A DNA stretch of 60,000 bases from Nymphaea colorata (Eukaryota; Streptophyta; Magnoliopsida; Nymphaeales; Nymphaeaceae), in contig NC_045146.1 of the NCBI RefSeq assembly GCF_008831285.2, forward strand, positions 17,045,149-17,105,148. The letters run 5' to 3'. How positions within the stretch are numbered: position 1 is the first letter of the stretch; every line of letters begins with the position of its first letter. Below are positions 46,014-55,386 of the stretch, piece after piece. A program made the position numbers and the translations under genes. The notes under the pieces are model-generated. The model was not told where the DNA came from. It made no database searches and saw only the letters and a list, made by a program, of their open reading frames with translations.

Positions 46014-46669
46014 TCAGTGGCAGAGCCAGAAATTTTTTATTACGAGACACTAGTACATTGTTTCAGAAAAAAAATTTGGCTTAGTAACATGAAGATGCAG
46101 CAGGCCGAAGGGAACCAGGAAGCAAGAAAATAAACCAAGAAAAGAAGAAGGGGAGCAAAAGGAGAAAGAGGAGAAGGAAAGCAGGACGAGGAAAGGGAGG
46201 AGCCTATGAAAGGTTGGTTTCTTCCACAGTCTCTGTGTTGTTCTCTTCCTCCTACCGAGGTCTCTGGTGAAAAAGCTACACATTGACTCTTTTTTCTTTT
46301 TCCCCTTCTCCTCCTCTCTTTCTGTAAGGAAATTTCTAAGTTCTTTTCCCCTTTGTTGCAGCCTTTCATGCAGATTTCGTTGAGAATTTGAGAGGGAAAC
46401 AAAGGAATTAGCTTCTGTTTCCCGGTTTGCTTTTGGAGGTAGTGGGAGTAAGGTGTTGGGAGGGGAACGATGGGAAGAAAATTCTTAGTCCTTTTCCCCT
46501 TTGTTGCAGCCTTTCACGCATATTCGTTGGAAATTTGAGAGGGAAACAGAGGAATTAATTTCTCTTTTCTGGTTTGCTTTGGAGGTAGTGGGAGCAAAGT
46601 GTTGGGAGGGGAACGATGGGCTGGCGAGGGCAGGCACCCATGCCAGCCCCACGCTGGCTCCACCACTGC
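46014..46669. mobile_element. Non-autonomous TIR element (MITE-like), about 656 bp
   Basis: Left end CAGTGGCAGAGCCAG (46015-46029) and right end CTGGCTCCACCACTG (46654-46668) are inverted repeats with 13 of 15 matches. ATGTGT flanks both sides (46008-46013 and 46670-46675), a possible target duplication. Inside, a unit of about 148 bp is tandemly duplicated (from 46343 and from 46491; landmark TTTTCCCCTTTGTTGCAG). There is no transposase. Frames inside it are low-complexity and are not taken as genes. The superfamily is undetermined. Confidence 0.55.
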
Positions 46670-46675
46670 ATGTGT

Positions 46676-47239
46676 CTGCTGGTTGCATATCAATGTTCTG
46701 CTTTTGAGTGGCGGCCTACCATCTTTTGTAGAAAGTAGTTGCTTGGTTCTGGTCTTTACACGATAATATCACATGAACACGATAATATCACATGAAGAAA
46801 AGATATTTTTAGCACAGAACTGGTGTTTAGATTATTTCTTCACCTGGAAAATAATTGCCCTCGCTGTATCATTTACACATGATTCACGAGCTTACCTCTG
46901 TTTTACTGGTTTCCAATTCCTACAGGCTTTCGTTAAAAAAGGTAGCTCGTCCTTTATGTACTTGACAGTGTTGATTTTCAGAACACATTGTTGTTGACAA
47001 TTAAAAATTTAGGCGCCTTTTTCTTTTTCTATGCTTGAATAAAATTGCCCAGTTCTGCTTCAAGCAAACTCATGAAGATATCTGGCTGCATGGCTAAGAT
47101 TTGCTCTTCCAACATCCACAGGCTTTTATGATCCTTCATCACAGTGACAGAAACATCAGACGATATTAACTAATAATAAACTACATATAGCTTCTGTTGG
47201 ATCATCCTATAGAGAAGAAGAGGAGATCACGTTAATCAG
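46676..47239. other. Intergenic, nothing recognised
   Basis: A short direct repeat (ACGATAATATCACATGAA) lies at about 46760-46795. No coding or element signal. Confidence 0.4.
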
Positions 47240-48957
47240 TAACGACATTCTTGTAAAGAGATGAGGACATTGCAATAATCCTGAAAAGAGATTTTTGGAG
47301 ATATCCTTTCCCAAATCCTTCGTGGATAAGTCGATCATGAGATGAGATGTAGACCCAGACAACTGATCATGAGATGTAGACTCAGACAACGATTTGTTTC
47401 TTGATGGATTTTGCCCCTTAGAAAGATACGCCACCTAGACGCCCAGTAGGTTGGACATCGGATATAATAAGGCTCATCAATTTTGTGCAAGTTTCTTCAT
47501 GTTAGATCATAGCACAAACAGAATTGAATGATGGAAGCAGGGTCGTCATAAGAACTTGGCTGCGAAGATGCTCGTAATCATGACTAGTCCCATCAAGATG
47601 TTTAAAAATTTTGTCTTCTTCAAGATGTTGTCGTTGGATCTTGAGATCAATAGTGGGTGGTCGATGTATAAGCATTTCATCAAACATCCTTCAAAGAGTA
47701 CCCAGATACACGTAGTAATTTCATTTTTCAATTCATAAGTACGGGTAGTGTTGTTTTGCTAGTCATAGACTTCTTTAATGACATCCCACATTTCTTTGGC
47801 TGTCTTCATAAACATAAGCCCCTTACTTATTTGAGTTCCATGGAATTGTACAAACAAAACATAACCATGTCATTTTCAGACTCCCATTCTACATACCTAG
47901 GATCAATAGGTTTAAGTTTAGGTATCACACCTGTAATATAGTCTACTTTTCCTTTACCACTTACAAAGAGTTTTGCTGCGTTGACCAACTGATATAGTCT
48001 GTGCGGGAAAAAAGAGTTGTTGTGATGATTCTCTTGAGTCCATACTCTTGGAACTACTAGATCCACCATTGACTGGGCAGAAATAAAGACGGGATGCCCA
48101 GGCGGTGAGCAGGCGTTTGATCGGCGACGATGAGAAATTATGAGGCAGACGTCTGGAGCCCACGTCTTCAACCTGCCCGTGGAACGCCGAGTCCTCCTCA
48201 GCAATATACAGAAGGTGTTTCTCTCGATAGCAGCAAACTTCTTGTTGCGTAATCTCCTCAGCCAGCTCCTCGCTCGTGTGCAGGAGGCGACCGGCTATAA
48301 CAACCAGCAGTGGTGTCCTCCCATGTTAGCAGGCGAAAGGGTGAAGAGAGGGAAAAAAGGAGGGATCGCTGGCACCAAGACAACCGTAGCCAGGGCAAGT
48401 CCCTTAACCGATTCTGTCTGCAGGAGAAAGCGAAAGTGGAGAACGCGATTCTGGAAAACAGATTCTGGAAGTTCTTCTCCCTTTTTATTATTTTTCTTTC
48501 CTTGTAGTCAGGAAAAAAAAAGGTAGAGGTACGAGAACGCCACAGCTCTAGTTCTTGCCCAATCTGTTGAACAGGAACAGAGGGATATTCACAAAGGCAA
48601 GAGGCTATGCCTCACCGATTAGGCGGGTGTACAAGACTGAATACAAGAATGAATACCTGAATATCATGGTGTTGCTTTGATACCATATCAAGAATTGAAG
48701 AAAGACGACAATCACACATAAACACCAGAGTTAACGTGGTTAGACAATTGCTGCCTACATTCAGCCATGAACAAAGACCTCTCTTTCTTTTTTTCATTCT
48801 TTCTTCACATATTTTTGGTGGTTAACCTTACAGACATATAATGGGAGGAACCGTTGAGAACAACAAAGGAAAGGAAACAATAATGAAAAAAGCTTCTGCA
48901 CAAGAGGAAAGTCTATTAACTTTCCTCTTGCTGCAATTAGTCGTTGCTTCGACAATA
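47240..48957 (-). mobile_element. Copia D remnant: LTR, primer site and gag, minus strand
   Basis: On the minus strand the primer-site match TGGTATCAAAGC is at 48674-48685. A probable LTR of about 260 bp lies above it (48696-48957, TGTTATTG at its start). Gag follows: KLFVSGKGKVDYITGVIP and YVEWESENDMVM (47827-48204), then EEDKIFKHLDGTSHDYEHLRSQVL (47502-47687) and MAYLSKGQNPSRNK (47207-47434). These align with copia B gag (WESENDMVM, KEDKIFKVFAGLRPDYENL), so D belongs to the same family. Pol is absent. A GC-richer stretch at 48170-48500, between primer site and gag, is not recognised. Confidence 0.65.
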
Positions 48958-50140
48958 ACATCCAAATTAACCAGTTAGTCTCCAACATATTGATGACACT
49001 AATTCTAGAACAAAGAAAACCTTTGAAAATTCGTGGAAGGAAAGGTGTAACCCATTCAACACGTCCAATTCAGAGTTCACAAACCAGTGGACTGAAGGGA
49101 AAAGCAAACTAGGACGTGAGTATAACTTTGAGAAGTTTCCATCCAACCACCTGAAACAACCTACCCATTATTGCATTTGGGTCTTGTCTTCTTCATACTG
49201 TAATTAGAAGCACAAAATTAACAATGTCCTGCATTCAAATATTCTCTCCATCCAAGCGGTGAAACGGCTCAAAATGTGGACAACAAACAGGGGAAGCCGG
49301 GAGAAACAACAATATTCAACACGAGGGCAAAGTTTTTTCGTTTAACTTAACGTGAAATTTAGAAAAAAAAATAGCATTTACTGTTTGTTTTAAAAAAGGA
49401 AAAAAAAAAACAGCACTGTGCTTACGCTTGCGCCTCACTGCCGCTGTGATGCACATGTAAGCATGTGCCTCTTGAGGCGTGCGCTTCATGGCTCGAAGCA
49501 CATGCACTTTACAACACTGGTGAAAAGTAGAGATTTCTTGCATTTTTAGAAACAGGTGTGAGACTAAAAACCTAGTTGGTCTATTTCCCTTTCCTCTACT
49601 GTTTAATCGGCATTTCATTTCTCCCCATTGCGTATTCTTCACTCGGACACTTTACTTTGGGAGATCTGTATAGTCCCTCCAAATTGTCATGAATTTAGTA
49701 TAGCCAAGGAAAAAACCAACGGCTTTTCTGGCTGCGTAAGGAAACAAGGAAAATGAGGGCAGTGAAATTGATCATTGTGATCATGTATGTGTGAAGAAAT
49801 TGGGTATGATGAAGAACAATGAGAACCATTCATTCTAACAAGTTTTGGTGATAGAAGCCAGAGGGATGCAGCGGGATTTCACAACCGTATTGCGACGTAT
49901 TGATCAACGCTATCCGGCCCTGGCCCCTGAGTAGGATGAAAACCGTGGGCCTCACGGATTTTGGTGGTTTGCTATGATCATCTATTTATCTATCAAAGGA
50001 TGGCTCGAAAAAAAGGGATTTACTTAAAAAGAAAAGAAAAGAAAAACAAATTTAGATGAAATTCCAACACTGTGTTTATTGCAGTAAATTTAGTCTTTGC
50101 TCAAACTCAAACACCAAGGTTTGGAATCTTTGACAACATA

Positions 50141-50405
50141 TGTTAGAATTAGTTTCTCAATGCTACACTAAGTCGCATATACTTCAACGACTAATTTTTG
50201 CAACGTTCAAAGTCCATCACTACTTTTCTTTCTTAGTTAAGGGGTCTCTACTTAAAGAGTTTTAATTTAGTAAAAAGAAACTTTTCTTGTTCATTGTAAA
50301 TAGACGGCCTCTTTGTATATATATTACAGTGCATAATGAAAGAAGTAAGTTTTACTTGCGATTTTTTATTAGCCTCTCTTTGCTTTTGTGCATTTAAATT
50401 CCACA
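50141..50405 (+). repeat. LTR of copia C, duplicated copy
   Basis: 265 bp, TGTTAGAA...TTCCACA, followed by a decayed primer site TAGTATCATAGCA (50406-50418). Confidence 0.6.
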
Positions 50406-50418
50406 TAGTATCATAGCA

Positions 50419-51262
50419 ATGAGTTCAATGGAAGAGCTTGGACCTAAGGAGATCAACAATGGATGCCAATCTAGTGATGATGCTGATCTCAACATCAATG
50501 GTGCCAATACATCCCAGGTGGTGCTGTCTTATCTTTTTTACATTCATCATTCCCACATTCCTGAAAATGCTTTGGTGTCTCAAACTTTTAGTGGAGAAAA
50601 TTATAGGATGTGGAGTAGAACCATGATGACGGTTCTCTCAGCAAAAAATAAGATCAGTTTGATTGATGGTTCAGTTGTAGAACTGAATAAGAGTGACCTT
50701 AACCACCATATGTATAACCGATGAGGTACTCAATGGAGCTATTTTACAAATCATCTCTCATGGATTATGTGGGTTAGATGAAACAATCTTGTACTGTCTT
50801 GTATCATGAATTAAGTCACTAGGGATATTTTAGCCAGCATCATATACGTAACTAATGCTATAGAAGTCTAGCAAGATTTGGAAGAAAGTTTCACACAAAG
50901 TCTCGATCCTCGGATTTACCGTGTCATATGCCACCTACAGCAAGATACTATGTTTGTTGCATCATACTAAACGAAAATAAAAGTTATTTGGGATGAGCTT
51001 AGTTCCTACTCTCTTGTTCATGTTTGCTCCTGCGTCACTATGAAGGCATACTCTAACCAAATCTAAAGAGAATGTGTTATGCAATTCCTTATGGGTCTAA
51101 CAGACTCGTACAACTCAATTAGAGGGCCGATCTTACTTATTGACCTTCTACTTATTGACTTTCTCCCAAATGTAAACAAAGTCTATGTGCTGGTACTACA
51201 AGAAAAAAAAAACAATAGAAGCATGTTGTTTATAGTCATTGTTAAGGTGTTCACACATTAAA
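50419..51262 (+). pseudogene. Copia C gag, duplicated and truncated copy
   Basis: 100 open codons from ATG 50419 include FYIHHSHIPENALVSQTF and GENYRMWSRTMMTVLSAKNK, the Retrotran_gag_3/UBN2 start of plant copia Gag; a stop at 50722 ends the frame. Degenerate gag similarity continues to the duplication edge at 51262. This copy clarifies the reading of the more broken copy at 14719. Confidence 0.7.
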
Positions 51263-51950
51263 GACATCATCCTTCAATCAATTTGTAGACAACTTGAAAG
51301 TCTTCTGGCCTGTCAATGCACTGGCAAGAGATTGTGTCTGCATAGTTGACTACAAAGAAATAGGATTTCTTCTTGTTTGTTTTGACATTAGTTCTTCATT
51401 ATTTGATGTTGTTAATATCAAACTTTGGTGATCATGGCATTGTCATGAATTAAAAAAAGGCCTTGTAGTTGGGGTCGTAGTTCCCAAGATTTCATGTCCA
51501 GGCTATAATGTTTTCTGTTGTTTGAAAGATTAATCATAAATTTGTAATTCTTATAGACTCCAGCCCAACTGGTTGGGCCAACAACTGATTCAGACACTTT
51601 TTCTTAATTTACCAATTAGTTGACTTGAATGTGCCTGCTTAATGGACCGGAACTTGTTAATCTGCATTTTCGTGACACGAGTTTTTATGATAATTTGTTA
51701 TTTAATCATGTCTGTCATTATCTAGAGGCCAATGATCTAGTGAGTGTTAACCAAATGGGTTTTGCCACCCCCGCCAACACGTTGGAACAGCCTACTTTTG
51801 AATGCTTATTTCTAAATATTTTAATAGTAAACATGTTTATGACAAAACTGATTTTAAAATATTAAAATAAAAGCATGGCTCGTATGCGCATTTTTCATAT
51901 TTTTGAATTTAGAAATTATTTTAAATATTTTTTATATCAAAAACTTTAAG
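51263..51950. repeat. LecRK 5' module fragment, copy 6
   Basis: 51264-51330 matches 622-690; 51480-51600 matches 1170-1290 and holds the GCCCAAC-TG-GTTGGGC pair at 51563-51578; 51600-51940 matches 31940-32340. It marks a lost array unit: 3' module and 5' module are present with no LecRK between them. Confidence 0.6.
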
Positions 51951-52200
51951 GAGAAAATTCTTGGCTAATCATAGTTTTTTTTTTTTTTTACTCTTCAAAG
52001 AAGCAGCAGCTGTGCTTCCTGCTTCTTCAAGGGCCTAAAGAAAGTGAGGACTAAGGTGGAGGACATGGTAAAGTGGAACGTTGGAGAGGGAGCCATGTTG
52101 TTTTCGAAGGAAAAGTGGGCACGTTGCCTGATGTAAGAAAGATCAAGATTAACGGATCTTGATCCGACTGCATTAACGACTAAGCTAAAACTATTCTTAA
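51950..52200 (+). mobile_element. LINE zf-RVT-region fragment
   Basis: The best-preserved copy of a segment also at 37010-37230 and 32920-33080. One frame reads FFKGLKKVRTKVEDM then WNVGEGAMLFSKEKW, matching the W.VGdG..I.FW.D.W block of plant L1 ORF2. Confidence 0.6.
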
Positions 52201-52229
52201 CACTAAACTAACAAGAAGTGATTCAATAT

Positions 52230-52610
52230 ATTCAGTAAACATGAATTTGAATTGGATATCCAACCAAACCGATCTGAAAAAAACAGATATGGAAAAAAAT
52301 TAATCTGATTAAGAAATCGGATCAGATCTGATTCGGATTAAATAAATAGCATCCAATCGGATTCGGATAAGGATTCATATTAGATTCATTTTTAGACAAA
52401 TATTTTGTATCTAATGCTATTAAATTTTGAAAATTGGCAAAATCCAATTCAAAATTTGGATTCAGATATAAATATAAAAATCGGATTTTCGGATTCGGAT
52501 GTCTTTTCTTTATTCGAATTCAAATCCGAATTCAAATTCGAATATGTGAATGTCGAAAAAACAGCTATGATTAAGGATGTATCCAATCCGAATCTGATCA
52601 GTTGACGTTC
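52230..52610. repeat. Dense ATTCGGAT/ATCCGAAT repeat
   Basis: Words such as GATTCGGATTAAA, CAATCGGATTCGGAT, TTCGGATTCGGATG and AATCCGAATCTGATC occur on both strands, giving a mirror-like, foldback-rich block. Decayed relatives are at 21340-21720 and 45115-45400. The element type is not determined. Confidence 0.5.
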
Positions 52611-53570
52611 CCTCTTAAACAAACACGCTCAACTCTCATTTGATTGTAGGAAAAAACATTTGATGAACACCTTTCTAACTTTTCTTCAATTTCATACTTC
52701 ATTTTTCCTGTATTTTCTGAAGAAAATTGTATGGTCCTCAATTTCTTATGCTGGACAAAGAAAAGGTTTTTTTTTGCAACAATTTCCTTAAGAATGGTTT
52801 ATAGAGAAGCCCTAAGGGGTTTGAAATAACTGGTTGAGCTCAATAGCCAGTACTGGGCTTGATCCTCATATACGTCAATACATATGCACAAGTTTACTCT
52901 TAATTAGAGTCGTTCCTACCTAATATATGATGTCAGTTTTTTTTTTATTATCGACCAAGTCAATTAGGATTAAATTAATTTAGTTCAAGGTCAGCCCGAA
53001 CCAGTTTTATTAAAAAGGTTTCTCCATCGAAGAATTAACTCTTGATGTTGACTAAATTTATGCGAAAAGGATTGTAATTAAGGTGGAAGATTTGAGAGAG
53101 GTAACATTTGAATTGAAAATGGTCGAGACTTCAATACTTGTCCTTGAGGTGCCGGTGAAAAAAAGAAAGGATTTGATAATTACCAAATTCCTGTTCACTG
53201 AATATCTTGAACCACTTCTCGAACAGGAGAAAAATAACAGACAACTTCTTCAAGCAAATGACTAAACTAAAAGGAAGAACAAAGAAAACCAAGAAAGAGC
53301 TTGCAAGAAGTTACGAAACTTTTGTAGGCAGCCCATTAATTAACATTATTGGCAGCTTTGATGGTGTCAGCGATAGCCTTGACCCCGGCTGAGATAAAGA
53401 TACCATGTCCTCAGTCAATTTTTTTTTTGCCAAAGTTGGGTTGTTCTTTGAGCAAAATGACATTTAGAGGAGAGTTGTGACCATTATGGCCTCTCAAGCT
53501 CCTTCCATGCCTCAGGAGCTACTTTAACATGTAGAATGATTCTTATCAAGGTGGTTTTATTTTTGAAAAT
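52611..53570. other. Intergenic, no gene recognised
   Basis: 53250-53400 shares pieces with 37270-37990. Short frames at 53083-53392 have no recognisable similarity. Confidence 0.4.
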
Positions 53571-54971
53571 TAAAGTCGAACATTTTCTCTTGCCAAAATG
53601 AAAAAGGAAAAACAAAATTAGATGAAATTCTGACAGCGTCTTTATTACAGTAAATTTCGTGTCTGCTAGAAATCAAGCATAAAGGTTTTGACTCTGTGAG
53701 AGAGTGCTTGACATTTCAGTGAACCATATATGGTGGGGGATGTTGATCCAACGCTTTGTGAGCCGTCGGGGACACGAACGATAATGAGCCTTCAAAAGCA
53801 TCAACCTTTTACAAGACTCCCCTTTAAGGGTAGAAAAGGCACCCGCAGATTTTTTTTTTTTTTTTTTTCTTTTATTGTGACTAACTAGTTTAGCAGACAG
53901 GTGATCCTATAAACTATCAAATCAAAGCCGTCCTATTTTTGTACCCAAATTCTGTGTTGTGCTGAACTGTAACACTTTACAAGTTTGGTTTGTGTCAAGA
54001 ATTTTATAAAAAAGGTTGTTAAGTTGTTAATTATTCTAATTCTTAGTTTTTTTGGGTTGAAACTGTTAAGGGCGAATTGGGATCTACCAGACCATAGCAC
54101 GGTTCAACACTGGAATTGAAAACCCATACTTATGAACACTTGTTCTTTAAGGGAGGCGGATTGCATCACACCAAAAGTCTCTGTATTGATGTTAAAGTTG
54201 TTAGTTGTTTTCTCTTAGTTTTTTTTTTTTAAAAAATGTCTTTATTTGGTAAAAAAAAGTCTATTTTTTAAATTGGCAAAAAAAAGGAAAAAGTTAGAGG
54301 CTGTTAGTAAATTCGACCTCGACTGTTTCTATTGTCTTTTTATAAAGAGTTAACTCTTTACTAATAGCCTCTAAAATATGGGGTTAGGAGTAGGATCTGG
54401 AAAGAGCTTAAGTTGGTTTTATGCGATTTGGTTTTGTGTATTTTTTTTAAAGATTATCTAAAAAAATATGGGGTTAGGAGTAGGATTTGAAAAGAGCTTA
54501 AGTGCGATTTGGTTTTGTGTGTTTTTTTTAATGATTGTCTAAAAAAACAACCGTCTACCCGATATGTATGTTTTTTTTTTTTAAAAGATTTCTTTGACTA
54601 TGTCCACAATGTTATTATGATATCCCGCTGGATCTTGTTCACTGGAATCGTCAACTCCTTGTTACATTGATTGTGACGGGTAGGTGTAAGATTTAATAGT
54701 CTACTTCCTCTCTCTCTCACACACATCACTCGTCTTCTTCTTAACTAAGATCCAACCAAATGTGGACACTTGTTTTTAAAAAAAGTCTCTGTAAAAGTTG
54801 TTAGTTGTTTTTTGTTTTTTCTTAAGATTTTTTTTTTTTTTTGGTGAAACGATTTCTTTGACTATGTCCACAATGTTATTATGATGTCCCGCTAGATCTT
54901 GTTCACTGGAATCGTCAAGTCCTTGTTACATTGATTGTGGCGGGTAGGCGTAACATTTAATAGTCTACTTC

Positions 54972-55004
<33 letters not shown>

Positions 55005-55386
55005 ACATCACTCGTCTTCTTCTTAACTAAGATCCAACCAAATGAATATAAATTTTGGAGTTTCATTTTGTTAGTATTTTGTCATGACTGGATCATGGAT
55101 AATGTTTATTTGGGTGTTTCATACTTGCTGATTGCTGATCCAAGAGCTTATAGATGCATGTTGAACAAGCTTATTGATCCGATTTTATTTTGCTTTTGCT
55201 ATTTAAGATACATAGGCCATATTCGGCCGATCAACTGGAAAGATTCATTAAAACAATATCGGTGACAAGCGTCACCGATGTGTTAAAATTTGGCAAGAAC
55301 GAAACGAAAAGAACACAACCCCAACCCCTCTAAACCAGACGCATGGTGAGGCAGTGCCATTTTTCTCATAAACTGGTCTAAGACAG
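53571..55386. repeat. LecRK 3' module of LecRK3, internally duplicated
   Basis: Matches 38040-39236. The segment from TTTCTTTGACTATGTCC to GATCCAACCAAATG is present twice, at 54589-54762 and 54853-55044 (offset 264 bp). The segment around ATGGGGTTAGGAGTAGGAT is also doubled (54379 and 54467). A (TC)12 tract at 54981-55004 is in the second copy. Confidence 0.65.
55095..55265 (+). other. Short plus-strand frame shared by the three LecRK 3' modules
   Basis: Reads MDNVYLGVSYLLIADP, RAYRCMLNKL, then RPINWKDSLKQY. Against the 38.9 kb copy it lost one base near 55178 and gained one about 20 bases later, so the frame returns. It ends about 120 bp from the LecRK3 stop codon. Unknown function. Confidence 0.2.

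Larger units (their letters stand above)
48955..51262. repeat. 2.2 kb segmental duplication, copy 2
   Basis: Second copy of 13270-15486 in the same orientation, starting directly after the probable LTR of copia D. It ends at CACACATTAA, where the sequence changes abruptly to a LecRK 5' module. 49980-50140 is LecRK 3' module sequence. No independent gene is seen. Confidence 0.8.

Noticed and set aside
46040-46402. 120-codon minus-strand frame inside the TIR element
   Set aside because: Low-complexity Lys/Arg/Ser and Phe/Leu runs from purine-rich DNA; no conserved motif; it lies within a duplicated non-coding unit.
46343-46630. Tandem units as a CRISPR array or satellite
   Set aside because: Only two units, with no spacers; eukaryotic context. 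No CRISPR-like array occurs anywhere in the window.
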